A stretch of 64,000 nt of DNA from Geothrix sp. SG200 (GTDB taxonomy: Bacteria; Acidobacteriota; Holophagae; Holophagales; Holophagaceae), in the NCBI RefSeq assembly GCF_022808935.1, contig NZ_JAKZFR010000001.1:62001-126000 (forward strand), in the 5' to 3' direction. The position numbers and the translations under genes were made by a program. Shown here one piece after another: positions 48,269 through 58,194 of this stretch. The notes under the pieces were generated by a model, which saw only the letters and a list, made by a program, of their open reading frames with translations, was not told the origin of the DNA and did not search any database. Within the stretch, counting starts at the first letter, position 1, and each line of letters opens with the position of its first letter.

Positions 48269-49150
48269 ATGGCCGGTCTCCAGGACATTCGCCGCCGCAT
48301 CCGGTCGGTGAAGAACACCCAACAGGTCACCAAGGCCATGAAGATGATTTCCGCCGTGAAGCTGCGGAAGTCCCAGGAACGCCTCGTGGCCCTGCGCCCC
48401 TACGCCGGGAAGATGATGGACGTCGTCCATCGCGTCGTGGGCCGCATCAAGGGTGATTCCGAGATCCAGCCGGGCCCCGCCGCCCAGGCCTTCCTGGCCC
48501 CCCGCGAGGAGAAGCGCATCCGCGTGGTCCTCGTGGCTTCGGACAAGGGCCTCTGCGGCGGCTTCAACGCCAACGTGCTCAAGGCCGCCACCGCCTTCGC
48601 CACGGAAACCCAGGCCGAGATCGTGCATCTGGACGTGGTCGGCAAGCGCGCGGCCGAGTGGGCGCGCAAGCGCAAGCTGACCGCCACCGGGGAATACCTG
48701 AACATCCCCCTCGCGGGCTTCCAGCGGGTGGTGACGGAGATCTCCGAAGGCGCCGCCACCCAGTATCACGCCGGGGAGATCGACGCGCTCTACGTCATCT
48801 ACAACTACTTCAACAGCCCCGTGGCGCAGACGCCCACGGTCTTCAAAGTCTTCCCCATGGAGCTGGACCGGCGCACCGAGAGCCGCGAGGCCGCCGAGGT
48901 GCCCCACCTCCTCGAGCCTGATCCCAACGCGGTCCTCGAGACGCTGCTGCCCCGCTTCGTGGAGACCGAGCTGCTGCGCAACCTCCTGGAGAGCAGCGCC
49001 TCCGAGCACGGCGCCCGCATGGCGGCCATGGACAAGGCCAGCAACAACGCCGGCGAGATGATCGCCAAGCTGACGCTGACCATGAACAAGATCCGCCAGG
49101 CCAGCATCACCAACCAGATCATCGAGATCGTGTCCGGAGCAAATGCTTGA
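48269..49150 (+). CDS. atpG: ATP synthase F1 subunit gamma
   Basis: A 293-residue rotor shaft subunit with the N-terminal helix MAGLQDIRRRIRSVKNTQQVTKAMKMISAVKLRK and the matching C-terminal helix ASNNAGEMIAKLTLTMNKIRQASITNQIIEIVSGANA. It starts four bases after atpA. An inverted-repeat element lies between it and atpD. Confidence 0.97.
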   Translation: MAGLQDIRRRIRSVKNTQQVTKAMKMISAVKLRKSQERLVALRPYAGKMMDVVHRVVGRIKGDSEIQPGPAAQAFLAPREEKRIRVVLVASDKGLCGGFNANVLKAATAFATETQAEIVHLDVVGKRAAEWARKRKLTATGEYLNIPLAGFQRVVTEISEGAATQYHAGEIDALYVIYNYFNSPVAQTPTVFKVFPMELDRRTESREAAEVPHLLEPDPNAVLETLLPRFVETELLRNLLESSASEHGARMAAMDKASNNAGEMIAKLTLTMNKIRQASITNQIIEIVSGANA

Positions 49151-50691
<1,541 letters not shown>

Positions 50692-50726
50692 CCACCCAGC
50701 CAGGTTGAAAAGTCATGGAACGGTAC

Positions 50727-50772
50727 GCCGAGGCATCCACCTTTGATGTCTCGGCAATCCGCGAAGCGGATT
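50727..50772 (+). promoter_or_regulatory. Two adjacent hairpins between atpD and atpC
   Basis: The first is an 11-bp stem (GCCGAGGCATC / GATGTCTCGGC, one G-T pair, 7-base loop). It is followed directly by a second 7-bp stem (AATCCGC / GCGGATT, GAA loop). There is no T-run, so RNA processing, stability or attenuation before atpC is more likely than full termination. Confidence 0.6.
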
Positions 50773-50806
50773 CCGAGAAGATGGCCACGGATCCCGAGAG
50801 GCAATC

Positions 50807-51229
50807 ATGTCCCAATCCATCAAGCTTGAAGTCGTGACCCCGGAACGTCCCGTCTTTTCGGCCGACGTGGCGGAGGTTCAGTTCCCCACGGCCACCCGCG
50901 GCTACTACGGCATCCTGCCGGGCCACACGCCCCTGATGACCGCTGTGGGCGACGGCCTGCTCTACTACGTGCAGGATGGCCAGAAGCACTGGCTGACGGT
51001 GTTCGGGGGCTTCGCGGAAGTCGGCCCCGATCGCGTCACGATCCTGGCCCGCGAAAGCGAGACGGTGGACATGATCGATCTGGAGCGCGTCGAGGCGGAC
51101 CGCCAGCACGCACTGAAGCTCCTCAAGGAGGCCCAGACCGAGCATGACCTGGCCTCCGCCCAGGCCGCCCTCGACGCCAGCCTCATCCGCCTCCAGGCCG
51201 CGGGCCACCCGGCCGGCCACGGATTCTGA
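50807..51229 (+). CDS. atpC: ATP synthase F1 subunit epsilon
   Basis: A 140-residue rotor subunit with the N-terminal beta-sandwich (SIKLEVVTPERPVFSADVAEVQFPTATRGYYGILPGHTPLMTAVGDGLL) and a C-terminal helical pair (ERVEADRQHALKLLKEAQTEHDLASAQAALDASLIRLQ). It ends the operon. Subunits a and c, and atpI, are not in this window. Confidence 0.95.
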   Translation: MSQSIKLEVVTPERPVFSADVAEVQFPTATRGYYGILPGHTPLMTAVGDGLLYYVQDGQKHWLTVFGGFAEVGPDRVTILARESETVDMIDLERVEADRQHALKLLKEAQTEHDLASAQAALDASLIRLQAAGHPAGHGF

Positions 51230-51322
51230 TCGGCTGCTCTCCCGCCGACGTCTTCACCCGTTCTCATGGACCCGCTGCCCGGGGCCGATGAGGGCGGGTG
51301 AAGTCTTCCTGTCGGAGCCGCC

Positions 51323-51682
51323 TTGCCGGATCTTCTGCCCATCCTCGACCCACGTCCTCTCCACGCCCTCCTGGAGATGGGGGCGGAACCGGGCTTGGTG
51401 ACGGAGCTGATCGGCCTGCTGGAGGCGGATGTCCCCGCGCGGATGGCCGCCCTGCGGCAGGCACTGGAGCGCGAGGACGGCGACGCCGCGATACCGGAGG
51501 CCCACCAGCTGAAGGGGGCCCTGGGGACCATGGGGCTCCAGCGCTTCGCCGACCTGGGCCACCGGATGGAGGAGCACCTCCGCGCCGGCGAGTGGGAAGC
51601 CGCGCGCCACCTCCTGGAGGCGTTCCCCGCCGCCTATGGGGAAGCCCTGGCCGCGATCCGGGCGGCCTTTCCGGAGGCCTGA
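51323..51682 (+). CDS. Histidine phosphotransfer (Hpt) domain protein
   Basis: A single 119-residue Hpt domain. The phospho-acceptor His is in EAHQLKGALGTMGLQRFADLGHRME, the HxLKGxxxxxG hallmark. The start is a TTG at 51323 behind a GGAG site. It would relay phosphate between a hybrid kinase and a response regulator. No kinase is adjacent, but a lone receiver is encoded at 27348-27752. It is convergent with the phosphodiesterase gene. Confidence 0.87.
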   Translation: MPDLLPILDPRPLHALLEMGAEPGLVTELIGLLEADVPARMAALRQALEREDGDAAIPEAHQLKGALGTMGLQRFADLGHRMEEHLRAGEWEAARHLLEAFPAAYGEALAAIRAAFPEA

Positions 51683-51689
51683 CCGTCCC

Positions 51690-52451
51690 CTACCAGACCA
51701 GCCGTTCGTCCTGGGCCAGCAGGCTGACCCGGCGGTCGCCCAGGGCCTGGATCTGGGGCAGCATGGTGGCCTTGTCACCGGGGGTGAGGTGGTAGATCCT
51801 CACGGGCACGTCCCGGGTGAGCTTCCGGAGCTCGGTTCCGAGCATGGCGGGGGTCAGGTGCTTGGAGGCCTCGGCGAGCCCGGCCTGTTCGTTGGGGAAG
51901 CTGGCTTCCGTGATGACCAGGCGCAGGTTGGGCGTGGCGTTGGCTTCCGCCCAGATGCGATCCGTTCCCGCGGTGTCGCTGGTGAAGATGAAGGCGTCCT
52001 TCCCGTCGTCGACCTTGTAGCCGACGCAGGGAACCAGGTGGTTCACGCGGATGGGCGTGATGGCGAGGCCGCAGACGCGGTAGGTGTGCTCGGGTTCGAT
52101 CTCCGTGTAGCGGATGGTGGGATCGTTGGGGCTGGGGATCACGCTGAAGTCGGGCCACAGCTCGTCGTTGAAGAGGTGGCGCCGGAGCACGTCGAGGGTC
52201 TCGGGCAGGGCATGGATCTCCACGGCCTCGTGGGTGTGCCCGAAGATGTTCTTGGTGAAGAAGGGCAGGGTGCAGATGTGGTCCAGGTGCGAGTGGCTGA
52301 GGAACACATGCTGGATGGCCACCTGCTCAGCGACCGTGAGAGCCGCCGTCAGCGAGCCGGCATCGATGGCCACGCAGCCGTTGACGAGCAGGCCCGTGAG
52401 GCGCTCGCCCTCGACTTCTCCGCCGCTGCAGCCCAGGACTCTGAGTTCCAT
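51690..52451 (-). CDS. Metallo-beta-lactamase-fold hydrolase, class II cAMP phosphodiesterase-like
   Basis: A 253-residue protein with the metal motif SHSHLDH near residue 52 and a further His in RVNHLVPCVGYKV. The N-terminus MELRVLGCSGGEVEGERLTGLLVN and ITEASFPN resemble class II 3',5'-cyclic nucleotide phosphodiesterases. It probably hydrolyses a cyclic nucleotide or another phosphodiester. The nearest upstream gene on this strand is separated by a terminator. Confidence 0.82.
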   Translation of the reverse strand: MELRVLGCSGGEVEGERLTGLLVNGCVAIDAGSLTAALTVAEQVAIQHVFLSHSHLDHICTLPFFTKNIFGHTHEAVEIHALPETLDVLRRHLFNDELWPDFSVIPSPNDPTIRYTEIEPEHTYRVCGLAITPIRVNHLVPCVGYKVDDGKDAFIFTSDTAGTDRIWAEANATPNLRLVITEASFPNEQAGLAEASKHLTPAMLGTELRKLTRDVPVRIYHLTPGDKATMLPQIQALGDRRVSLLAQDERLVW

Positions 52452-52479
52452 CGTTCCTCGGTGTAAGTGGACTCATCAT

Positions 52480-52514
52480 ACGAAAAAGGAGCGCCGGAGG
52501 CGCCCCTTTTTCGT
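52480..52514. terminator. Terminator of the small outer-membrane protein gene
   Basis: A near-perfect inverted repeat ACGAAAAAGG...GCGCC / GGCGC...CCTTTTTCGT gives a GC stem with T5 on either strand. It lies 15 bases past the stop of the reverse-strand gene at 52530. Confidence 0.88.
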
Positions 52515-52529
52515 CACGGGGACCGACCG

Positions 52530-53126
52530 CTAGAAGCGGATGCCGCCGTAGATGCCGATCTGCACCTGCGGAGCGAGGGCCTCGCTCAGATCCTTGTAGG
52601 TGGCCGTGGTGTCCTTCTTGGTGAGGGGCGCGGCCACTTCGAGGGTGAAGAAGGGGCTCACGAGGGGGGTCGGGATGCTGAAGCCGACGTTCACGCGGGC
52701 CCAGGGGCGGCCCAGGGTGCTGTCCGTGCTGGCGCCCGCGGTGGGGCGGAAGGTGAGGCTCTCGGAGCGGTATTCCACGCCGGCGCCCACGTTCACCAGG
52801 AGCTTCCAGTTCACCATGGCGCCCACGGCCCAGTACTGGTTCTCCAGCTCGCCATACTTGGTGCCGCCGTAGGTGAGGTCGCCGGTGGTCTTGTTGTGCC
52901 AGGTGGCGTTCAGTTGGAGGGCGGCCACCTTCAAGTCCACGACGTCGAAGCCGCCGCGGATGGCGAAGCCCGTGGGGCTCACGGCATCGTACTTCTGGCC
53001 CGTGCCGAAGGAAGCGGCCTGGGCCTTGCCCACCTGCTTGTCCAGCAGCACGCCGACCTCGCCGGCGGAGGCCGGGAGGGCGGTCATGGCGGCGAGCGCC
53101 GCGAGTGAAAGCAGTTGCCTGCGCAT
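52530..53126 (-). CDS. Small outer-membrane beta-barrel protein
   Basis: A 198-residue protein with signal peptide (MRRQLLSLAALAAMTALPASAG). It alternates in strand pattern through its length (FAIRGGFDVVDLKVAALQLNATWHNKT; YWAVGAMVNWKLLVNVGAGVEYRSESLTFRP) and ends in a terminal aromatic (GIYGGIRF), as expected for an outer-membrane barrel of about eight strands. The function is unknown. The start at 53126 is chosen by the signal peptide. Confidence 0.8.
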   Translation of the reverse strand: MRRQLLSLAALAAMTALPASAGEVGVLLDKQVGKAQAASFGTGQKYDAVSPTGFAIRGGFDVVDLKVAALQLNATWHNKTTGDLTYGGTKYGELENQYWAVGAMVNWKLLVNVGAGVEYRSESLTFRPTAGASTDSTLGRPWARVNVGFSIPTPLVSPFFTLEVAAPLTKKDTTATYKDLSEALAPQVQIGIYGGIRF

Positions 53127-53218
53127 AGAGTCCCCCAATCCGGCAGATATGGCATCATCGGGCCTCCGGAGGCTGTGGTCAACCTCCGCCGGTCCCGCCA
53201 TCTTGTTAACCTCAGGTC

Positions 53219-54262
53219 ATGCGGGCCCACCTTCGCTTCCTGATCCTGGACGGCTTCGACCCCGATACGGGCGAACTCGCCCTGCGGGTGGCCTTCCAGG
53301 CGGGGCCGGAGCCGGGCATGGACCTGATCCGCCTCCATCTGCACCTCGGAAGGGCCGGCAACGCGCTGGACCCCCTGAGCCGCCAGCTCCGGACGCACGT
53401 GCAGATGCCGGTGCCGCCCCTCTGGGAACACGGCCTCAAGACCGTCATCCACGCCATCGAGGAGGAGCTGCCCGGCCCCGAGGGGCGCAACCCCCTGCGC
53501 TACCTGTGGGTCAGGACCCAGCTGCTCCACCCGGCCGAGGCGGCGCGTTCCACGCCGAACCATCCCGTGGCCCGCCAGGTGGAGATCCTGCGGGACTGGG
53601 CGAACCGCCTGGACCAGGAGGGCCAGGCCCTCCGGGCCGCCGAAGTTCTGGATCGCCTGCTGCTCCTCGCGCCCAAGGATGTCGCCAGCCTCGCCTACCT
53701 GACCACCTTCTTCCGGGACCAGGGCATGGCCGAGGAGATGGCCGCCGTCGCCGAGCGGTGGGTCAAGGCCGAGCCCGGGCGCCTGGAGGCGCAGCTGCGC
53801 CTGGGCGAGGCGCACCTGCGCCTGGGTCGCGCGCGGGAGGCCCGGGCGGCCTTCGAGGCTGTCCTGAAGGCCCAGCCGGTCCACCTGCTGGGCCACCTCG
53901 GCATGGCCCAGGCCCTGGGGATGCTGGGGGGAAACCCGTTTCCGCACCTGGACGCGGCTCAGGAGTTGGATCCCGCCGCCACGGCTTCGGTGCTGCGGGA
54001 GACCTTCGACTACCGGCTGCTGGAGCCCCCGGCCGGCGACCGGGTCCATCCTCTGGACGCGCTGCCGCCCCTCCTCGGCGTCTCCGGCGCCGAGATCCAG
54101 GACTTCCTCCAGTTCCTGGGCCTGCCCCTCACGGGGCCCGAGGGCACCGTGCGCGAATCAGAGCTGGCCCGGTGGGTGGGCGTGATGAACCGCTACGCCC
54201 TGCTGCCCGGAGGCCTCAACTGGTCGGCCCCCACCCCCCGGCGGCTGCCGGATCTGGTATAG
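53219..54262 (+). CDS. TPR-containing protein
   Basis: A 347-residue protein. The first 110 residues form a domain I do not recognise (HLRFLILDGFDPDTGELALRVAFQAGPEPG). Residues 115-270 are TPR-like (EILRDWANRLDQEGQALRAAEVLDRLLLLAPKD; AQLRLGEAHLRLGRAREARAAFEAVLKAQPVH). There is no signal peptide. It is divergent from the small barrel gene and followed by a short repeat and purC. A protein-binding role is likely. Confidence 0.75.
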   Translation: MRAHLRFLILDGFDPDTGELALRVAFQAGPEPGMDLIRLHLHLGRAGNALDPLSRQLRTHVQMPVPPLWEHGLKTVIHAIEEELPGPEGRNPLRYLWVRTQLLHPAEAARSTPNHPVARQVEILRDWANRLDQEGQALRAAEVLDRLLLLAPKDVASLAYLTTFFRDQGMAEEMAAVAERWVKAEPGRLEAQLRLGEAHLRLGRAREARAAFEAVLKAQPVHLLGHLGMAQALGMLGGNPFPHLDAAQELDPAATASVLRETFDYRLLEPPAGDRVHPLDALPPLLGVSGAEIQDFLQFLGLPLTGPEGTVRESELARWVGVMNRYALLPGGLNWSAPTPRRLPDLV

Positions 54263-54263
54263 G

Positions 54264-54293
54264 AGCTGACGGCTATCAGCTGTCAGCGATCAG
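54264..54293. repeat. Short dispersed-type repeat before purC
   Basis: A stretch of repeated CTGACGGCTATCAGCTGTCAGC-like units, each with GCTGACAG/CTATCAGC symmetry. This resembles small intergenic repeats found in many environmental genomes. It lies in the 86-base gap before purC. Confidence 0.5.
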
Positions 54294-54348
54294 TGACGGA
54301 CCGGTGACGGCCGGCCGCTAGGATGGATGTTTCGACTCTGGAGGCTTC

Positions 54349-55227
54349 ATGGCCGTCGTGTTGAGCACCGATCTTCCCTTCCCCGTGTTCCGCCGGGGCA
54401 AGGTCCGGGATGTGTATGACCTGGGCAAGCAGCTGCTCATCGTGGCCACGGACCGCATCAGCGCCTTCGACTGCGTGATGCCCGAGGGCATCCCGGACAA
54501 GGGGCGCATCCTCACGGCGGTGGCGGCCTACTGGTTCGAGGCCACCGAGGATCTGGTGCCCAACCACTTCCGCGGCAATCCCGCGTGGCCGGCGGCGCTG
54601 GAACCCTACCGCGAGGCCCTGGCCGGCCGCGCCGTGGTGGTGGAGAAGACCCGGCCCATGCCGGTGGAGTGCGTGGTGCGCGGCTACCTGGCGGGCAGCG
54701 GCTGGAAGGAATACCAGAGCGGCCAGTCCGTCTGCGGCGTGCCGCTGCCGGCGGGCCTGCGCCTGGCGGATCGCCTGCCCGAGCCCATCTTCACGCCCGC
54801 CACCAAGGAGGAGGAGGGGCACGACGAGAACATCAGCTTCGAGCGCATGGCCGAGATCGTGGGCGCGGATCTGGCGGGGCGGCTGCGGGACCTGAGCCTG
54901 GCCCTCTACCGGCGCGGCGCGGAGCTGGCGGCCCAGAAGGGCATCCTGCTGGCGGACACGAAATTCGAGTTCGGCCTCAGCGACGCCGGCGAGCTGATCC
55001 TCATTGATGAGGCCCTCACCCCGGACAGCAGCCGCTACTGGCTGGCGGACAGCTGGGCGCCGGGGAAGAATCCCCCGAGCCTGGACAAGCAGTTCCTCCG
55101 CGACTACCTGGAGACGCTCCCGGGCTGGGACAAGCAGCCGCCGGCACCGCATCTGCCGGAGGCCATCATCGAAGGGATCCGGGCCCGGTACCTGGACCTG
55201 GCCGGACGGTTCGGCGTGCAGGTCTGA
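54349..55227 (+). CDS. purC: Phosphoribosylaminoimidazole-succinocarboxamide synthase (SAICAR synthetase)
   Basis: A 292-residue enzyme of the longer PurC type, joining aspartate to CAIR with ATP in purine synthesis. Motifs: FPVFRRGKVRDVYDLGKQLLIVATDRISAFDCVMPEGIPDKG, RPMPVECVVRGYLAGSGWKEYQ and DTKFEFGLSDAGELILIDEALTPDSSRYW. It begins after the GGAGG at about 54341. It abuts the convergent M16-like gene, whose stop starts at the next base. Confidence 0.97.
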   Translation: MAVVLSTDLPFPVFRRGKVRDVYDLGKQLLIVATDRISAFDCVMPEGIPDKGRILTAVAAYWFEATEDLVPNHFRGNPAWPAALEPYREALAGRAVVVEKTRPMPVECVVRGYLAGSGWKEYQSGQSVCGVPLPAGLRLADRLPEPIFTPATKEEEGHDENISFERMAEIVGADLAGRLRDLSLALYRRGAELAAQKGILLADTKFEFGLSDAGELILIDEALTPDSSRYWLADSWAPGKNPPSLDKQFLRDYLETLPGWDKQPPAPHLPEAIIEGIRARYLDLAGRFGVQV

Positions 55228-56505
55228 TCAGGGGCCGACGGGGCCGGCGAGGACTCCGGTCCGGATGCGGGCCGGGTCCAGCCACCGGCGGAGCCCTTGG
55301 TTCAGGGTCTCCAACGTGAGCGCATTCACGCGCGTGGGGGAGACCGACCGCCCCCGCGCTTCGGCCAGGGCTTCGCGGACCTGGGCTTCCGGGTGGAGGG
55401 TGATGAGGGCGCGGCTTTCGGACCAGGCGGCCTGAGCGCGGCGGAGGTCCGTCTCGGTGAAGCCGCGCTGACGGATGGCCTGGAGGCGCTCCACCATCGA
55501 AGTTTCAGCGCTGGAGGCGGATCCGGAGGGATCCGCCTCCAGCTCGCCCACCAGATCCAGACCCTCCAATCGGAGCTGCGCGGGAGCCAGGGCCGGGTCT
55601 CCGGGGAGCAGCAGAGCGAGAAGCGCCGCCGATTCAGGATCCAGGTCCTCCGGCTGGGCCGCCACGGCCATGGCCAGGAGAGCGGGTCGAGGGCTCCGGA
55701 CCAGGATCCGGGGGGCCTGCGGGGTCGCGGGAGCCGGGGCCGATGCGGCGGCGGGTGCCGAGGCGGCGGCGGGTTGGACGGTAGCCTGGGCGGCGGCCTC
55801 GGTGGTGGCGGGAACCGGGGGCTGCGCCTGGACGGTCCAGGTGCCGAAGCTGAGGAGCACGAGGCGCTTGGCCTGCTCCAGGCCGAGGTCGCCCTGGAGG
55901 ACCAGCACCGCCCGGTCGGGTCTCAGCGCGCGGGCATAGAAGGCCAGCAGGTCCGGGTGGTTGATGGCGGACAGGTGGTCGAGTGTGGGGATCTGGAGGG
56001 TCGGGTCCGGCTCCAGCAGCAGGCGCAGCTTGGCCCGGGGCGTGGCCTCCAGGCGCTCCGTCTCGCGCCAGCTGGCGAGGCGGTCGGTCTCGAGCGTGAG
56101 GGAGGTGGCCACCGAGCGGAAGGCGCGATCCGCCAGCAGGCCCAGGGCCAGATCCTGATCCCGGCTCCGGGCCAGGAGGCTCCAGGATAGGCCGTCCGTC
56201 CGGAGGGCGGGAACCAGCTCGATGCCGGCCCCGGCCAGGAGCTGCTCGAACTCGTCGAGGCTGAAGGCGCCGGCGTCCGAATGCCCCAGGACACGCAGGG
56301 CCAGGGCCGCCAGGCCCGGGTGGACCGTCTCCAGGTCGCGGCTCAGGAGCACGTTCAGGCGGGCCCGGACCAGGGGGCGCTCGTGATCCTCCAGGAGGAC
56401 CACCCGCATTCCGTTGGGCAGGCTGAAGGCCTGGGGCCGGATCGAGGTCTGGGCCTGCCCTGGGAGGGTGAGGATGATCGCGGCCAGGGCCGCCAGGGGT
56501 CTCAT
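55228..56505 (-). CDS. Zinc-less M16-like protein (second of pair)
   Basis: A 425-residue protein with a signal peptide (LAALAAIILTLPGQA). The N-terminal FSLPNGMRVVLLEDHERPLVRARLNVLL matches the opening strand of M16 peptidases. Where HXXEH should lie it reads GLAALALRVLGHSD, without the ligands. An Ala/Pro-rich linker (about residues 232-270) separates the two lobes. It is probably a structural or chaperone-like partner. It overlaps the first M16-like gene by four bases. Confidence 0.82.
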   Translation of the reverse strand: MRPLAALAAIILTLPGQAQTSIRPQAFSLPNGMRVVLLEDHERPLVRARLNVLLSRDLETVHPGLAALALRVLGHSDAGAFSLDEFEQLLAGAGIELVPALRTDGLSWSLLARSRDQDLALGLLADRAFRSVATSLTLETDRLASWRETERLEATPRAKLRLLLEPDPTLQIPTLDHLSAINHPDLLAFYARALRPDRAVLVLQGDLGLEQAKRLVLLSFGTWTVQAQPPVPATTEAAAQATVQPAAASAPAAASAPAPATPQAPRILVRSPRPALLAMAVAAQPEDLDPESAALLALLLPGDPALAPAQLRLEGLDLVGELEADPSGSASSAETSMVERLQAIRQRGFTETDLRRAQAAWSESRALITLHPEAQVREALAEARGRSVSPTRVNALTLETLNQGLRRWLDPARIRTGVLAGPVGP

Positions 56506-58181
56506 CGCTTCTCCGGTGTGAGCTGGGCTTCCAGGAGCTTGAGGGTCCGGCGGCGCTCGTCGAGGCTGAGCATGCGGAGCTGGCGGAGCCCCTCCGAGAC
56601 CAGGCGCTCCCGCTGGGCCAGATCCTCGATGCGGGTGGCCGCGAGGGCCTTCAGCACCCGCGCTGTCTCTGCCTCCAGGGGATCCTGGCTCTCGTCCGTG
56701 CCCGACTGCAGCCAGAGGGTCGTCCGATGGCTCGGGTTCAGCCAGGTCCGAGTGGCCAGCTGGACGGCCTCCGGCCCCAGGTTCCGCAGGCGCTGGACCT
56801 CCTGTTCCGCCTGCCGCCAGTCCCCAGCCTCCGCCCAGGCTCGAGCCAGGGTCGAGGCGAGGGCTCCGGGCTCATCCTGGATCCGGAGCTGCTCCACGTC
56901 GATCTGGGTCAAGGCGCGCTGCCACTCGTCCGTGGGGATGGGCTCCTGCTGGAGCCGCAGGATCTCCGTGTGCAGGGCGCCTTCCAACTCCGCGAGGCTG
57001 TGGCCTTCCGACGGCACGGCGCGGACCACCAGCAGGCCGGGCAGGCGGCCTCCCGGGACATCCATCCACACATCGGCGGACTGGGCCACGGCCTTTTGGC
57101 GCACCAGCCGCTGGGCCAGGCGGCCCGAGGGGCCCTCCAGGAGGCGGGCGGCCATGCGCAGGGCCAGGTGGTCCCGGTGCGGGCGCGCCGGGATGCGCCA
57201 GCTCACCAGCAGGGCGGGGGTCCCGCCCAGGCTCGCCTGAATGCGCCGGTCGCCGAGGTCTGCCGGGATTTCCGGCAGGAGGGGGTCCTCCGTCGAGGCG
57301 CTGGCCGCGCCGGCGGGCAGCGCCCCGAAGGTCCGCTCCACGAGGGGCAGGGCCGCGTCCATGCTGAGGCCGCCCACCAGCACCACCGTGAGCTGGTCCG
57401 GTCGGCAGGCGCGGCGGGCCCAGGTCTGGAGGTCCGAGCGGCGCATGGCCTCCAGGGCGGGGAGGTGGTCCGCCAGGTCGCGGCCGTACGGGTGGCCGGG
57501 CAGGGCGGCGCCCTGGATCATCGGCAGGCCCTGGGGGCCCCGGGACCGCAGTTCCGTCGCCAGGGCGGCGCGGGCTTCGGAGAACCGGCTGAGTTGGAGG
57601 ACGTTCAGCCGCTGGACCTCCGTGCGGCACCAGAACTCGAAGTCCGAGGCGGGCAGTTCGGTCTGGACCAGCAGCGCATCGGCGCCGGCGGTGGCCGTCT
57701 GGCGCCCGCCGCGGGCCGCGTAGAGGTCCGCCAGGGGCGAGGTGGAATAGCGGGCCCGCACGGCCTGGTGCAGGGTCCAGAGGCTGGCTCCCAGGGCCTG
57801 CGCCTGGTTCGCGGACTCGGGCGCCTTCCGCTGGCGGAGCCGCTCCAGCCGCAGAGCCTCCAGCAGGCCCTCCTCCTCCTTGAGCAGGGCGTCGAGCGAG
57901 CCGTTCCCCTTGGCCGGGTCCAGATCCTCGGGCCAGGTGGCGCCGTAGAGGGCCCGGGCCAGCAGGTCGGTGGCGCCGGCCAGCGGCGGGGGTTCCTCCG
58001 CCCGGCCGCCCCGGAAGACCAGGGCCGCATGGAAGGCGGTCACGGCCCGCCGCTCCACCACCAGGAGCCGGACGCCGTTCGCCAGACGCCGCTCCTGCAC
58101 ATCCTCCGTGTGGGAGTCGAGGAGGGGCGCCTGGGCGCTCAGACCGAGGACGGCAAGAAGGGGCAGGACCAGGCGTCGCAT
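56502..58181 (-). CDS. Zinc-less M16-like protein (first of pair)
   Basis: A 559-residue protein with a signal peptide (LVLPLLAVLGLSAQA). The start of the mature part (ERRLANGVRLLVVERRAVTAFHAALVFRGGRAEEPPPLAGATDLLARALYG) aligns with M16 peptidases. The HXXEH site has become DLLAR, so no zinc can be bound. The second module has the normal GPSGRLAQRLVRQKAVAQS segment. M16 pairs usually keep one active member; here neither is. It starts 13 bases after the DUF4097 gene. Confidence 0.84.
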   Translation of the reverse strand: MRRLVLPLLAVLGLSAQAPLLDSHTEDVQERRLANGVRLLVVERRAVTAFHAALVFRGGRAEEPPPLAGATDLLARALYGATWPEDLDPAKGNGSLDALLKEEEGLLEALRLERLRQRKAPESANQAQALGASLWTLHQAVRARYSTSPLADLYAARGGRQTATAGADALLVQTELPASDFEFWCRTEVQRLNVLQLSRFSEARAALATELRSRGPQGLPMIQGAALPGHPYGRDLADHLPALEAMRRSDLQTWARRACRPDQLTVVLVGGLSMDAALPLVERTFGALPAGAASASTEDPLLPEIPADLGDRRIQASLGGTPALLVSWRIPARPHRDHLALRMAARLLEGPSGRLAQRLVRQKAVAQSADVWMDVPGGRLPGLLVVRAVPSEGHSLAELEGALHTEILRLQQEPIPTDEWQRALTQIDVEQLRIQDEPGALASTLARAWAEAGDWRQAEQEVQRLRNLGPEAVQLATRTWLNPSHRTTLWLQSGTDESQDPLEAETARVLKALAATRIEDLAQRERLVSEGLRQLRMLSLDERRRTLKLLEAQLTPEKR

Positions 58182-58194
58182 GGTCCGTAGGGTA

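Noticed and set aside
55225-55230. Back-to-back stops of purC and the M16-like gene in TGATCA
   Set aside because: It is a neat zero-base convergence but needs no special explanation in a compact genome.
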